The position numbers were made by a program, and so were the translations under genes. A model generated the notes under the pieces. It searched no databases. It had not been told where the DNA came from and saw only the letters and a list, made by a program, of their open reading frames with translations. Shown here one piece after another: positions 16,978 to 25,770 of a DNA stretch of 64,000 nt. The DNA is from Stutzerimonas stutzeri (GTDB taxonomy: Bacteria > Pseudomonadota > Gammaproteobacteria > Pseudomonadales > Pseudomonadaceae). Where the stretch lies: assembly GCF_009789555.1 (NCBI RefSeq), contig NZ_CP046902.1:3860001-3924000 (forward strand), in the 5' to 3' direction. Numbering within the stretch: position 1 is the first letter of the stretch; the number at the start of each line of letters is the position of its first letter.

Positions 16978-18060
16978 CTAGAACAACCGCAACTGTTCGT
17001 AGCCGCTACGCAGGTCGATCAGGCGAACCCCAACGCCGATCAGCCGCACCGGACGCGCACCACGGGCGAACGCGCCCGCGAGGAGGTCGGCATAATCGGC
17101 CAACTCCAGGCCTGCCCCCGCCTGTTCGAGGGTTGTCTGGGTGAAGTCGTGGAATTTCAATTTGACGAACGGTTTGCCCGGTCGATAGCCGCTGTCGAGT
17201 CGCGCCATCCTGACGGCGAGCGCGTCGAGTAGCTCCGGTAAACGTTCGAGACAGGCTGCCAGATCCGGCAGGTCGCGATCGTAGGTGTTCTCGACACTGA
17301 CGGATTGGCGACGGCTCTCGACCTGGACCTGACGCTCGTCGATCCCATGCGCCAGCCCCCACAGCCTTTCCCCGAACGAGCCGAAGTCACGGACCAGGTC
17401 CAGGCGCTTCCATCCGCGCAGGTCAGCGCAGGTATGAATGCCCTGCCGTTTCAGCTTCTCGGCGGTAACCCGCCCGACGCCGTGCAGCTTGGTGACCGGC
17501 AGCGACAGTACGAAGTCATCGACCTGATCCGGCGTGATCACAAAAAGACCGTCAGGCTTGTTCCAATCGCTGGCGATCTTGGCAAGAAACTTGTTGGGCG
17601 CAACGCCCGCCGACACCGTGATACGTAGCTGTTGCCAGACTCGACGACGAATATCCTGTGCAATACGAGTGGCACTGCCGGCGAAATGCTCGCAGGTGCT
17701 CACGTCCAGATAGGCCTCGTCCAGGGAAAGCGGCTCGATCAGATCGGTGTAGGTCCGGAATATCCCGTGGATTTCTTGAGAAGCTTCCTTGTAGGCCTCC
17801 ATCCGTGGCCGCAGGATCAGCAGTTCCGGGCAGAGCTTCAATGCATGCCCTGAGGCCATGGCCGAACGAACGCCATAGGCACGCGCTTCATAGTTGCAGG
17901 TGGCGATGACTCCACGGCGCTCGGCAAGCCCGCCTACGGCGATGGGTCTGTTCGCGAGACTGGGGTCGTCACGCATCTCGATGGCGGCATAGAAGCAGTC
18001 GCAATCGACGTGAATGATTTTTCTTTGCTTGGTAAGGTGCTGATCTTTCAATGGTTTCAT
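16978..18060 (-). CDS. dinB: DNA polymerase IV
   Basis: About 360 residues from the ATG at 18060 (MKPLKDQHLTKQRKIIHVDCDCFYAAIEMRD); the frame is open to 18126 and neither start has a good ribosome site. Y-family hallmarks are IIHVDCDCFYAAIE (metal Asp), NYEARAYGVRSAM, LSLDEAYLDVS (catalytic Asp-Glu), SAGVAPNKFLAKIASDWNKPDG and the little-finger domain. It performs error-prone translesion synthesis. The C terminus ends LRLF, which could serve as a beta-clamp contact. I could not find a clear LexA box; CTGTATAG at about 18155 is only a half site. Confidence 0.94.
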   Translation of the reverse strand: MKPLKDQHLTKQRKIIHVDCDCFYAAIEMRDDPSLANRPIAVGGLAERRGVIATCNYEARAYGVRSAMASGHALKLCPELLILRPRMEAYKEASQEIHGIFRTYTDLIEPLSLDEAYLDVSTCEHFAGSATRIAQDIRRRVWQQLRITVSAGVAPNKFLAKIASDWNKPDGLFVITPDQVDDFVLSLPVTKLHGVGRVTAEKLKRQGIHTCADLRGWKRLDLVRDFGSFGERLWGLAHGIDERQVQVESRRQSVSVENTYDRDLPDLAACLERLPELLDALAVRMARLDSGYRPGKPFVKLKFHDFTQTTLEQAGAGLELADYADLLAGAFARGARPVRLIGVGVRLIDLRSGYEQLRLF

Positions 18061-18538
18061 CGAACTATTCGGATTTGATACCCGCTTCGATACCCGCTTT
18101 AGATTCGATGGGAACCATCCGAGCACTGCTCATTCATACCGGACGGGTCGCATTACTATACAGCGCAAAGAACTTTTTATTGAGCTCGGCTCAGCCCGAC
18201 ACTTCACTTTTCGGTTCGGTTATAGACGCTTGCTTGAGGCGCTAACGAAAAGAGTTATGGATATCCGGGCGAGCCTTCAGAGCAAGGCCATCACTGCCAG
18301 TGACTGGCCGAGAAGCGCATCGTCTCTTTCGACGAAATCCGCATGACCAGCGCCGCTGTCGTGATATTTCGCGCCGTGAGCGAGGTTTATTTCTCGCTCG
18401 GCGGATCGTAAGAAAGAGATCCGCTGTGTTCTTAAGCCCCCACGGTTCCACTGGTCGCTGACCGTTACGACGAAATCCGGCCGCCTTCAGGCAGAACCCC
18501 AAGGATTGAATGCCCGACGAACGGTCGATATCGTCAAA

Positions 18539-18566
18539 TTGACATATCGGTAAATTTCGATATTAT
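18539..18566 (+). promoter_or_regulatory. Promoter of the ArsR gene, predicted leaderless start
   Basis: TTGACA (18539-18544), 16 bases, then TATTAT (18561-18566). A start about 7 bases later falls on the ATG at 18573. No Shine-Dalgarno sequence is present, which fits a leaderless mRNA. Confidence 0.65.
18544..18563. promoter_or_regulatory. ArsR operator (inverted repeat)
   Basis: ATATCG-8-CGATAT lies between the -35 and -10 elements, where a bound dimer would block polymerase. Related AT-rich GATATC/ATATC elements recur in front of the downstream gene. Confidence 0.6.
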
Positions 18567-18572
18567 CGCGTC

Positions 18573-18875
18573 ATGGAACTGATCGACGCATTCAAGGCCC
18601 TCTCGAACCCGACACGCCTCAAGATTTTGAAAGGCTTGAAGGATCCCTCGAAGAACTTCCCCCCACAGGATGAAGGGGACGTTCATACGGTGGGCGTTTG
18701 CGTCAGCAGTATTCAGGAAGGCGTCGGGCTTTCTCAGTCTACGGTGTCCGATTACCTGGCAACGCTGCAACGGGTGGGTCTGGTCGAAGTCCGTCGTATC
18801 GGGCAGTGGACCTACTACAAGCGCAATGAAGCCAACATCCGTGCGCTTGCCGAGCTGATAGGCAAGGAGCTGTAA
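18573..18875 (+). CDS. ArsR-family winged-helix regulator
   Basis: 100 residues. MELIDAFKALSNPTRLKILKGL starts a typical ArsR domain, and the recognition helix region is SQSTVSDYLATLQRVGLVEVRRIGQWTYYKRN. It has a single Cys (in GVCVSS, before the recognition helix) and lacks the CxC metal site of arsenite or cadmium sensors, so the signal may be thiol oxidation or a small molecule. An inverted repeat covers its own promoter (autoregulation). It is followed by an oxidoreductase and an ABM protein that it probably controls. Confidence 0.88.
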   Translation: MELIDAFKALSNPTRLKILKGLKDPSKNFPPQDEGDVHTVGVCVSSIQEGVGLSQSTVSDYLATLQRVGLVEVRRIGQWTYYKRNEANIRALAELIGKEL

Positions 18876-19031
18876 TTTTTTCATTCATGATATCTGCAAA
18901 TCGCGATATCCCTTTCTTACCCGACAAGGAACCCACAGCACACTGAGGCAGTAGCGAAAATCCGCTTATTTTTCTCCGACGATATATCGATAATTCCCTA
19001 TATCCCTTTTTACCGAAACAAGGACTTACCC
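18876..19031 (+). promoter_or_regulatory. Control region of the oxidoreductase gene, with duplicated leader
   Basis: Contains GATATC-10-GATATC (about 18889-18910) and CGATATATCG (about 18978-18987), both related to the ArsR operator. Two similar blocks occur, ATATCCCTTTCTTACC...ACAAGGA and ATATCCCTTTTTACC...ACAAGGA, about 95 bp apart. Only the second precedes an ATG, giving AAGGAC as its ribosome site. Confidence 0.5.
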
Positions 19032-20006
19032 ATGAAAGCACAAATACTGAAAACGTTTGGCGGCCCGGAATCGTTCGAACTGCGTGACGTCCCCAAGCCC
19101 GTACCGCAGGCAGGACAACTACTGGTCCGTGTCCATGCCACCTCCATCAACCCGCTGGATTTCCAGGTCCGCCGTGGCGACTACACCGACTACGTGCCCC
19201 TGTCGAGCATTACCGGGCATGACGTTTCCGGTGTCGTCGAAGCCGTCGGCCAAGGTGTGACGAGCTTCGTGCCCGGCGACGAAGTCTGGTACACCCCGCA
19301 AATTTTCGACGGCCCCGGCAGCTATGCCGAGTACCACGTGGCAGCCGAAAGCATCGTCGGCAAGAAACCTGCCTCGCTGAGCCATCTTGAAGCGGCCACC
19401 ATGACCCTGGTTGGCGGGACCGCGTGGGAAGCGCTGGTCGTGCGTGCGGCGCTCCGTGTGGGCGAAAGCATCCTGGTGCACGGCGGCGCAGGCGGCGTCG
19501 GCCACGTGGCGATCCAGCTGGCAAAGGCCATCGGCGCCAAAGTGTTCACCACCGTGCGCGAAGCGAACTTCGAGTTCGCACAGGAACTGGGTGCCGACGT
19601 GGTTATCGACTACGAGCAAGAGGATTACGTCAACGCCATCCTGCGCGAAACCGATGGCCGTGGCGTCGATGTGGTGTTCGACACCATCGGCGGCAACACC
19701 CTGTCGCGCAGCCCCCACGCCCTCGCACAGCTGGGCCGCGTGGTCTCCATCGTGGACATCGCCCAGCCGCAAAACGTCATTCAGGCCTGGGGCAAGAACG
19801 CCAGTTACCACTTCGTGTTCACCCGGCAGAACCGCGGCAAGCTCGATGAGCTGAGCGCATTGATCGAGCGCGGCCAGCTGCGACCACACATTGGCGCGGT
19901 CTTTTCACTTGCCGACATTCCGCGAGCGCATGCATTGCTGGAGACCCCCAACAACGGTCTTCGCGGAAAAATCGCAATTGCCGTCGAGCCCTCGCTCATC
20001 CCGTAA
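19032..20006 (+). CDS. Quinone oxidoreductase-like medium-chain dehydrogenase/reductase
   Basis: 324 residues. N-terminal GroES-like domain (MKAQILKTFGGPESFEL..., GHDVSGVVEAVG) and Rossmann fold with LVHGGAGGVGHVAIQLAK at about 150-167 for NAD(P)H. It lacks the Cys/His zinc ligands of alcohol dehydrogenases, so it fits the zeta-crystallin/QOR branch that reduces quinones or enones. It lies downstream of the ArsR gene with operator-like sites, and upstream of an ABM-domain gene. A role in reactive-electrophile defence is inferred. Confidence 0.88.
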   Translation: MKAQILKTFGGPESFELRDVPKPVPQAGQLLVRVHATSINPLDFQVRRGDYTDYVPLSSITGHDVSGVVEAVGQGVTSFVPGDEVWYTPQIFDGPGSYAEYHVAAESIVGKKPASLSHLEAATMTLVGGTAWEALVVRAALRVGESILVHGGAGGVGHVAIQLAKAIGAKVFTTVREANFEFAQELGADVVIDYEQEDYVNAILRETDGRGVDVVFDTIGGNTLSRSPHALAQLGRVVSIVDIAQPQNVIQAWGKNASYHFVFTRQNRGKLDELSALIERGQLRPHIGAVFSLADIPRAHALLETPNNGLRGKIAIAVEPSLIP

Positions 20007-20045
20007 GCACAGGCTCAACCGCTCACGTCACGCTGGAGAAAAACC

Positions 20046-20381
20046 ATGATTTACGAGATCGCTGTGCTCCCCGTTCACCAGGAACGCGTCGAGCGTTTCA
20101 AACGTGCATTTGCCGAGGTCGAACCGTTGCTCAAACGCGCAACGGGCTATGGCGGCCACCTGCTCGCGCAAGGCATCGAAACGCCCCAGGTCCTCAACCT
20201 CATCGTGCGCTGGCGCTCGCTCACGGACCACAAGGACTTCGAAGCGGGTAAAGACCATCAGGTGTTCATGAACGCTCTAGAGGACTACTTCTCGGAAGAA
20301 CCGACGGTCTACCACATCGAAGGCGCACCGTTTACGTTCGCAGAACACAACGTTCAGAGCAGCTTCTTTGACCAGGCATAG
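20046..20381 (+). CDS. Antibiotic biosynthesis monooxygenase (ABM)-domain protein
   Basis: 111 residues with a ferredoxin-like ABM fold: MIYEIAVLPVHQERVERFKRAF...VEPLLKRATGYGGHLLAQGIE...NLIVRWRSLTDHKDF. Such small dimeric proteins act as cofactor-free monooxygenases or heme/quinone-handling enzymes. It starts 39 bp after the oxidoreductase stop, with CTGGAGAAAAACC before the ATG, so the two are likely one operon. The substrate is unknown. Confidence 0.82.
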   Translation: MIYEIAVLPVHQERVERFKRAFAEVEPLLKRATGYGGHLLAQGIETPQVLNLIVRWRSLTDHKDFEAGKDHQVFMNALEDYFSEEPTVYHIEGAPFTFAEHNVQSSFFDQA

Positions 20382-20458
20382 CCCACGTCTCAGCAAGTTG
20401 TCGCCGGTAAACACCTGTTCGTTGCGAGACCCATTCAGGCGTGATGTCGCCCCATCAC

Positions 20459-20508
20459 GATTTGACCTGACAGCCCTTGTTTGAGCCCTATGGCTGCCAG
20501 GTCAAATC
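20459..20508. repeat. 17-bp inverted repeat between convergent genes
   Basis: GATTTGACCTGACAGCC (20459-20475) and GGCTGCCAGGTCAAATC (20492-20508) pair with one mismatch around a 16-base loop. It separates the ABM gene from the iron operon end. There is no T-tract; it may be a bidirectional hairpin or a relic of an element end. Confidence 0.5.
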
Positions 20509-20553
20509 CAGCTACTCAGAGCGCCGACCTAATTGCGACATCCGTGCGCGCTC

Positions 20554-20871
20554 TTATCGAGCGCGCAGAAATACCGGGCAGACCGTGCGCAGCAGCGCCG
20601 GACGGTAGCTCAGTGCCATGGCCGTTGCTACGGCGGCAACCGGCAACAGGGTGAACCAGACCAGCACCGCCATGGACGGATGGTCGGCCTTGAAGCAGCA
20701 CAGCACCGATACCGACAGCGCCAGCCAGCCCAGGGTACGCAGGTAGCCCGGGGCGACCTCGTCTGCGCAGAACACCTGGCGCCAGTGCGCCGGCAGGGAC
20801 AGCGCCAGCCAACTGGTCGCCAGCCCCATGCAGGCGGCCGCCGCCAGCAACCACAGACCTGCGTTACTCAT
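20554..20871 (-). CDS. DUF3325 membrane protein of an iron-uptake operon
   Basis: 105 residues from the ATG at 20871, which overlaps the stop of the PepSY gene (ATGAGTAA), so translation is coupled. Three to four hydrophobic helices (WLLAAAACMGLATSWLALSL, YLRTLGWLALSVSVLCC, VWFTLLPVAAVATAMALSY). The family co-occurs with PepSY-type siderophore reductases and TonB receptors. Its function is unknown; a helper of the inner-membrane reductase is the usual guess. Confidence 0.75.
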   Translation of the reverse strand: MSNAGLWLLAAAACMGLATSWLALSLPAHWRQVFCADEVAPGYLRTLGWLALSVSVLCCFKADHPSMAVLVWFTLLPVAAVATAMALSYRPALLRTVCPVFLRAR

Positions 20872-22546
20872 AGGCCACCCCACCGATCCGGGCGTTGTCC
20901 GTGACCTCAACGGGCCTTGCCAGACGGCGGGCCGTTAGTAGCGCTACCAGCGCACAGGTCAGCAGGCTCAGATCGACGCCGGCCACCGCCCAGTAAGGGT
21001 CAAGCAGCATCGTCTTGAGCAGGTGGTCACCCGTGGTGATCCAGTTGAGCAGTACCGCAGCGACACAGAGCAGCGCCACCACACAGCATTGCTCGCGCCA
21101 GGCCGGGTTGTGCCGCGCTTGGGCCACTGGCGCACTACGCCACAGCGCATGCAGCAGACTCAGCAGCCAGGCACCCCAGAACACCCACTTTTCCCATTCG
21201 CCACGGCCGGGCATGGCCTCAGGCAGCAGCCGGTTGGCCGCCAGCATGCTAACCGCTGCCAGCAGCATGCCGATAACCGTGGTGACCGCCATGGCGTCAA
21301 CCAACCGACAACCCTGCAACCCGCGTAGGGCGTGCTCCTGCTTGCGTTTCTCGACAAAGAACACAAAGCCGGTGGCGATGCACATACAGCCCAGCAGACC
21401 GCCCGCCACGTACAGCCAGCGCAGGGCCCAGTGTTCGAAGTGCTGCAGGTGCAAGCCAGTCAGGAACTGGTTGACAGCGCCAATCGGATCACTCGCCGGG
21501 TCCTCACGCAGCAGCTCGCCGGTACTAGCCTTGAAGTGGATGCCCTCCCCGACCAGCGCTACACGATCACTGCCGGCGCGGTAGATGCTGACGTAGCCGT
21601 TGGCATCATTCAGATGCTCGATAGTCAGCAGGCCGACCTCTCCCGGCATGTCGCGCGCAGCCCAGATACGCTTCGCCTCGGCCACCATGGCATCGACGGA
21701 GGCCATCTGCGCCGGCACACCGGCCTCATCATGGGGCAAGCCGGTATGCGCCGCCTCGATCACCTCATGCCGATCATGCAGCGATTTGAGCAAGGTTCCG
21801 GAGACCGGGAAGTAATAAATCGACGCAAAGATCACCAGCCCGGTGAAGGCAAAAAAGAAGTGAAACGGCAACGCCACCACGCCGCTCATGTTATGCAGGT
21901 CCAGCGCGCTGCGCTGGGTCCGCTTGCGCGGACGGAAGGTGAAGAACTCCTTGAAGATCTTGCGGTGCATGATCACCCCGGTGACCAGAGCGACCAGCAT
22001 CACCAGCGCGGCCAGCCCCACCACGAAGATACCCAGATTTTTCCAGTTCAGTTGCAGGCTGTAGTGCATCGGATAGAACCAGCTGCTACCGATCTTCAGT
22101 TGGTCATCGGGGAGCACCTCACCGCTGCGGGGGTCAATGGTCGCCCAGCCATGCACGTGCAGATGATCATCCGCTGGGTCCTTTGGCTGGTTGGGGATAC
22201 CAAACTCGCCACCAATGCTCAGCACCGGGTCACGGTGGGTGGTGTAGGCATAGAGCGAGACCATGGGCATTGTCTCCGGCGCCGGCAGGTCGCCGATTAC
22301 CCGCCCGGCGGTAGCCGCCATATCCACCGGATGCGGTTTGAGATCGGCAAATACGTGCTGCAGCAGGTTGTCGTAGGACGGCATAGGCTGCGGCTCGAAG
22401 CGCGTATCGGGAATCGCCCAACGATCGATCTCGCGGTCGAACACCGACAGCGCACCGAAAAAGAAGACGACCATTAGCACGAAGCCCAGCACCAAACCGA
22501 ACCAGGTGTGTACCCAGGCCATGGATTGGCGAAAATTGTTCAGCAT
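20864..22546 (-). CDS. PepSY-associated membrane protein (probable ferrisiderophore reductase)
   Basis: 560 residues. An N-terminal helix with WVHTWFGLVLGFVLMVVFFFGALSVFDREIDRW, PepSY periplasmic regions, and further helices near 190-210, 225-250, 385-405 and three to four at the C terminus. Conserved histidines (HTWFG, LHNMSGVVALPFHFFFAFTGL) are likely heme or electron-transfer ligands, as in PiuB/FsrB-like proteins that reduce iron from siderophores. It is the third gene of a Fur-box operon behind the TonB receptor. Confidence 0.85.
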   Translation of the reverse strand: MLNNFRQSMAWVHTWFGLVLGFVLMVVFFFGALSVFDREIDRWAIPDTRFEPQPMPSYDNLLQHVFADLKPHPVDMAATAGRVIGDLPAPETMPMVSLYAYTTHRDPVLSIGGEFGIPNQPKDPADDHLHVHGWATIDPRSGEVLPDDQLKIGSSWFYPMHYSLQLNWKNLGIFVVGLAALVMLVALVTGVIMHRKIFKEFFTFRPRKRTQRSALDLHNMSGVVALPFHFFFAFTGLVIFASIYYFPVSGTLLKSLHDRHEVIEAAHTGLPHDEAGVPAQMASVDAMVAEAKRIWAARDMPGEVGLLTIEHLNDANGYVSIYRAGSDRVALVGEGIHFKASTGELLREDPASDPIGAVNQFLTGLHLQHFEHWALRWLYVAGGLLGCMCIATGFVFFVEKRKQEHALRGLQGCRLVDAMAVTTVIGMLLAAVSMLAANRLLPEAMPGRGEWEKWVFWGAWLLSLLHALWRSAPVAQARHNPAWREQCCVVALLCVAAVLLNWITTGDHLLKTMLLDPYWAVAGVDLSLLTCALVALLTARRLARPVEVTDNARIGGVAYE

Positions 22547-22556
22547 GGCTCTGCTC

Positions 22557-22856
22557 CTATCCGATGATCATGCGCTGCAGCTGCCAGGCAGCAGCCAGCA
22601 TCAGGACGCTGCCCAGCGCCAGTACCAGCCAGACCCGCCACAGACTGGCTGCGGCAAAGGTCCAGAGAAACAGCGCGAGATACAGTATAAAGGCCAGTAT
22701 CATCATCGCCTGCTCGGCGGCATGGTACTCGACCCCAACTCCATTCAGCGCCGCCACACCCAGAGCCACCACGCCCCACACGAAGGCATAGCAGCCAAAG
22801 ATCGCGGCCAGGACACGGGAAACCACCGCAGCAGGAGACATGACTGACAGGCTCAC
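22557..22856 (-). CDS. DUF3649 membrane protein of an iron-uptake operon
   Basis: 99 residues with three hydrophobic segments (LAAIFGCYAFVWGVVALGVA, MMILAFILYLALFLWTFAAA, LVLALGSVLMLAAAWQL). The GTG start at 22856 overlaps the TonB receptor stop (GTGA), which supports coupled translation; ATG at 22841 is the alternative. DUF3649 proteins accompany PepSY reductases in siderophore operons. Its exact role is unknown. Confidence 0.75.
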   Translation of the reverse strand: MSLSVMSPAAVVSRVLAAIFGCYAFVWGVVALGVAALNGVGVEYHAAEQAMMILAFILYLALFLWTFAAASLWRVWLVLALGSVLMLAAAWQLQRMIIG

Positions 22857-24988
22857 CAGGTGTAACTCAGCTTGGCGGTGAGTTCTCGGCCCGGATTGTA
22901 GTAATCCGCAGTACCGGAACCCACAACATGCTGCTCATCCAACAGATTGCTGACATTGACCGCTAGATCCGTACCCGGAGCAATCTGGTAATTGAAGGCG
23001 GCATCAAACAAGGTCGTCGCCTCGCTCTCGCCGGTATCATTGAAGTTGCTGAAGTGGTAGCTACCTACATAACGGGCGCCCAAGCCGACGCTGACATTCG
23101 TGCCCGGCACACTGTAATAACTCCATAGCGAAGCCGAGTGCTTGGGTGCGGAGACGAACTCGTTGCCCTCGATTGATACAACCCCTACGCCCCATACATT
23201 CAGTGCCCCGCGAAGCACTTCGGTGTCCATATAGGAGTAGCTGCCGATCAGACTCAGGTTCTCGGTCAGCTCGGCCTTGGCCTCAAGATCCAGACCGCGT
23301 ACCCGCTGCTCGCCAACGGTCTGCTGTTCAATGACACCATTCGGCTGCACGACGGCGGTGGCGACGTCATCCTGGGTCAGCTCGTAGATGGCGGCCGAGA
23401 ACAGCGCATTTATCGCCACCGGGGAATACTTCACGCCCAGCTCATACTGGTTGCCCCGCTCCGGGGTGACGCCGACCTCAGGGGGAGAAACGGACTCCAC
23501 CATGCTGACATAGGCAGATACCTCGTCATTGACGACATAGGTCAACGCGCCGCGGAAAGAGTTTTCCGAGAAGCGGTCCGAAGACCGGGTCCCGGAAAGG
23601 TGGTCGGTTTCGGAAACGTCCATGGAATCATGGCGCATGCCAAGCGTGAGAATGACACGCTCGTAGAACGACAGGTTCTGCTGCAGGAACAGGGACTTGA
23701 TAGTGCTGTCCTGATCCTTGTCCTGGTAGACGATGGCGGGCGAAACGCCTCGGTATACCGGACGGGTAACGTCTATGGGATCGGCAGAGCCATATACCGA
23801 CACATTTTCGGAAGACGCATCGAGGTATTCCACCCCCACAATGGTGCTGCTATCGATATTCTCGAAGCGCGCATCGTACTGCAGCATCAGATTGCCGTTG
23901 AACTGCTCAGCATCACCATCAGAACCCAGGTAGCCGCGATCGACCAACGGACCGGTGCGCCCAGCAACGTCATTGATATAGACATAGCCGTACTCATCAC
24001 TCAGGTCGCTGTGACGCAGGTTGCTGCGCAACGTGAAACCGTTGTCGAAATCATGGCTGAAGCTGCCGCTGATATTGGTGCGCTCGACATCGTGGAAGTT
24101 GTAACTCGGCTCACCGAAGAAAGTGTCGCGATCATATTCCCGGTCTTTCGGGTAACCGCCACTGTTGGGTGTACTGTCCCGGCGCAGATGATCCACTATC
24201 AACGTGGCCGAGGTGAAGGCGGTCGGCTCCCAGGTCAGGCCACCCATGACGAACCCGTTGTTGTCCTGAGAGTGATCGTACTCACGCTCGCCGTCCTGCA
24301 TCTTGCCGGTGAAACGGTAGGCCAGCGTGTCACTGCCGTTCAGCGCATCGCCCACGTCCACGCCCGCTTCTTTATGGTCAAAGGAGCCGTAAGTGACGTA
24401 TCCCTGACGAATGCGCTCGAAACGCGGCTGCTTGCTGACAAAGTTGACCGAGCCGCCTGGGTCTGCCGGACCAAACAGGGTGGAGTTGGCACCACGTAGC
24501 ACTTCAATGCGCTCATAGGCAAAGGGCTCCTCGCGTACGCCGCGCATCGAACCCAGGGTCAGGCCGTCCCGGTAGGTGGTGGCCTGGAAACCGCGAATCT
24601 GGAAGTAATCGTTGCGATCGTCGGTACCGTAATAATCGGTGATCACGCCAGGCGTGTACTGCAGTACCTCTTCGGTGGTGCTGGCGCTGCGCTGCTCTAT
24701 TTCTTTCTGAGTAATGACCGAAACCGAGGCCGGGGTATCGAGGAGACTGGTTGCGACCTTGCCACCTACCCATAGCTCCTTGGCAACCACCGAATTGGCA
24801 TCATCATCAGCCGCCACCTTGGCGTTGACGATAATGGGCGCGAGGCGAAATGGCTCGTCACTCGCGGTGGTCTCCTGTGCGAGGCTGCTAAGGGGCACAG
24901 CAGCCAGCGGGGCGCAAAACAGGAGCGCACCGGTTGTGCGTTGCCAGGGCGTGCGGGCGGGAATCAGCCGAGTCCTAGTGTCAGTCAT
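22853..24988 (-). CDS. TonB-dependent siderophore receptor
   Basis: 711 residues from the ATG at 24988 (a TTG at 24994 is in frame). Signal peptide up to about LAQ, then a plug domain (TPASVSVITQKEIEQRSASTTEEVLQYTPGV..., IRGFQATTYRDGL, YERIEVLRGANSTLFGPADPGGSVNFVSKQP) and a beta-barrel ending in an aromatic residue (KLSYTW), as needed for BAM insertion. It imports a ferric siderophore, probably of the FhuA/FoxA type (plug motifs GPADPGG). No N-terminal signalling domain or FecI/FecR pair is present; a Fur box lies upstream. Confidence 0.93.
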   Translation of the reverse strand: MTDTRTRLIPARTPWQRTTGALLFCAPLAAVPLSSLAQETTASDEPFRLAPIIVNAKVAADDDANSVVAKELWVGGKVATSLLDTPASVSVITQKEIEQRSASTTEEVLQYTPGVITDYYGTDDRNDYFQIRGFQATTYRDGLTLGSMRGVREEPFAYERIEVLRGANSTLFGPADPGGSVNFVSKQPRFERIRQGYVTYGSFDHKEAGVDVGDALNGSDTLAYRFTGKMQDGEREYDHSQDNNGFVMGGLTWEPTAFTSATLIVDHLRRDSTPNSGGYPKDREYDRDTFFGEPSYNFHDVERTNISGSFSHDFDNGFTLRSNLRHSDLSDEYGYVYINDVAGRTGPLVDRGYLGSDGDAEQFNGNLMLQYDARFENIDSSTIVGVEYLDASSENVSVYGSADPIDVTRPVYRGVSPAIVYQDKDQDSTIKSLFLQQNLSFYERVILTLGMRHDSMDVSETDHLSGTRSSDRFSENSFRGALTYVVNDEVSAYVSMVESVSPPEVGVTPERGNQYELGVKYSPVAINALFSAAIYELTQDDVATAVVQPNGVIEQQTVGEQRVRGLDLEAKAELTENLSLIGSYSYMDTEVLRGALNVWGVGVVSIEGNEFVSAPKHSASLWSYYSVPGTNVSVGLGARYVGSYHFSNFNDTGESEATTLFDAAFNYQIAPGTDLAVNVSNLLDEQHVVGSGTADYYNPGRELTAKLSYTW

Positions 24989-25095
24989 GCTCAATACCTA
25001 TCCTTTGGATCAGTCAGAAATGCACCACGCTCTCTGCTGGCATGGATTGAATGTATAAAGGGTGTTGCGGACGGAAGTATAAAGTAAAAAACATA

Positions 25096-25114
25096 AATAA
25101 CGATAATCGTTCTC
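25096..25114 (-). promoter_or_regulatory. Fur box upstream of the TonB receptor operon
   Basis: GAGAACGATTATCGTTATT on the minus strand matches the 19-base Fur consensus at about 15 positions and is dyad-symmetric around AACGAT-A-ATCGTT. It lies about 110 bp before the receptor start, consistent with iron repression. Confidence 0.75.
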
Positions 25115-25213
25115 ACATGAGACACGGAAATTTACGCACAGGCTCTCTCGATTAGCGCAGAATGATGCCCGCTGGCGTAGCGTGACCGATTGATGTTGCG
25201 GAAGTGGCTGTAA

Positions 25214-25405
25214 AAACCTAGCCATAGCAAGACCTTGGCCAAGCTCGCCAACTTCGCGCGAAACGCTGGCGGCGAGAAACCGGGGGCAGTGGTGGACATC
25301 ACCAACCCACAGCGCCGGGAAAAGCTGCTGAAGGCCGTGTCGGTAAACGAAGTTGGGGGTAGGTCGGCGTCCACCGAACACCTCGACGGCTCAATACAGC
25401 CGTGA
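25214..25405 (+). pseudogene. Remnant of umuC-like Y-family polymerase gene (central part)
   Basis: The frame reads SKTLAKLANFARNAGG...GAVVDITNPQRREKLLKAVSVNEV. This matches the palm/finger boundary of UmuC/RulB-type polymerases, where KTLAKLAN is followed by a PERR-KLL segment and then EVWGVGRR. Here the frame breaks after NEV: GVGRR appears in a different frame. There is no start, no catalytic N terminus and no C terminus attached, so it is a decayed fragment. It lies in a gene-poor stretch with a second umuC piece on the other strand. Confidence 0.6.
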
Positions 25406-25770
25406 GCACGTTGGCAGCGATTACATTGGCCGGTTGCGTTTCCAGACACTGGATAGCCATGTTCCCGCTACTCTGCCAGCTACGTTCGAGTAAACAACCT
25501 AGGTGATTTCGGCTCGCGAAGGCTGCCCAAGAGACTGCCTAAGCGGGCCATTTCAGCAGAAATCTGCCGCTCATCCCGGCTGGCGCAATGTCCGCTTCTG
25601 GCCGCTAGCAGCCTTTTGCCGCTCCTCTTCCTACCCTCTTGCCGTCGGCGACTCGGGTCGCCAGATAGCAGCCCCTCCCCTAGCTACACCGCACGACCCA
25701 CAGCTGATCCAGCCGTGTCGTAAAGCTCTGGCTCATCATCTCTCGCCGCATGCCCCAGCCGGCGCCGTGG
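25406..25770. other. Gene-poor stretch between umuC remnants
   Basis: Lower in GC in places, with frequent stops in all frames and no recognisable protein. It is most likely debris of a lost accessory element. Confidence 0.4.

Larger units (their letters stand above)
18061..18572. other. Region between dinB and arsR
   Basis: It holds the dinB promoter side and, in its last 35 bp, the ArsR promoter and operator. The middle (about 18190-18520) has minus-strand open frames without start sites or family resemblance, and I treat it as non-coding or decayed. Confidence 0.4.

Noticed and set aside
18150..18170. Possible LexA box upstream of dinB
   Set aside because: Only the CTGTATA half is present; the second half does not match.
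18242..18502. Minus-strand ORF of 86 codons between dinB and arsR
   Set aside because: No ribosome site, no family resemblance, and Arg-rich composition typical of chance frames.
25132..25449. 105-codon minus-strand ORF
   Set aside because: The opposite strand carries the recognisable umuC fragment; this frame is its shadow.
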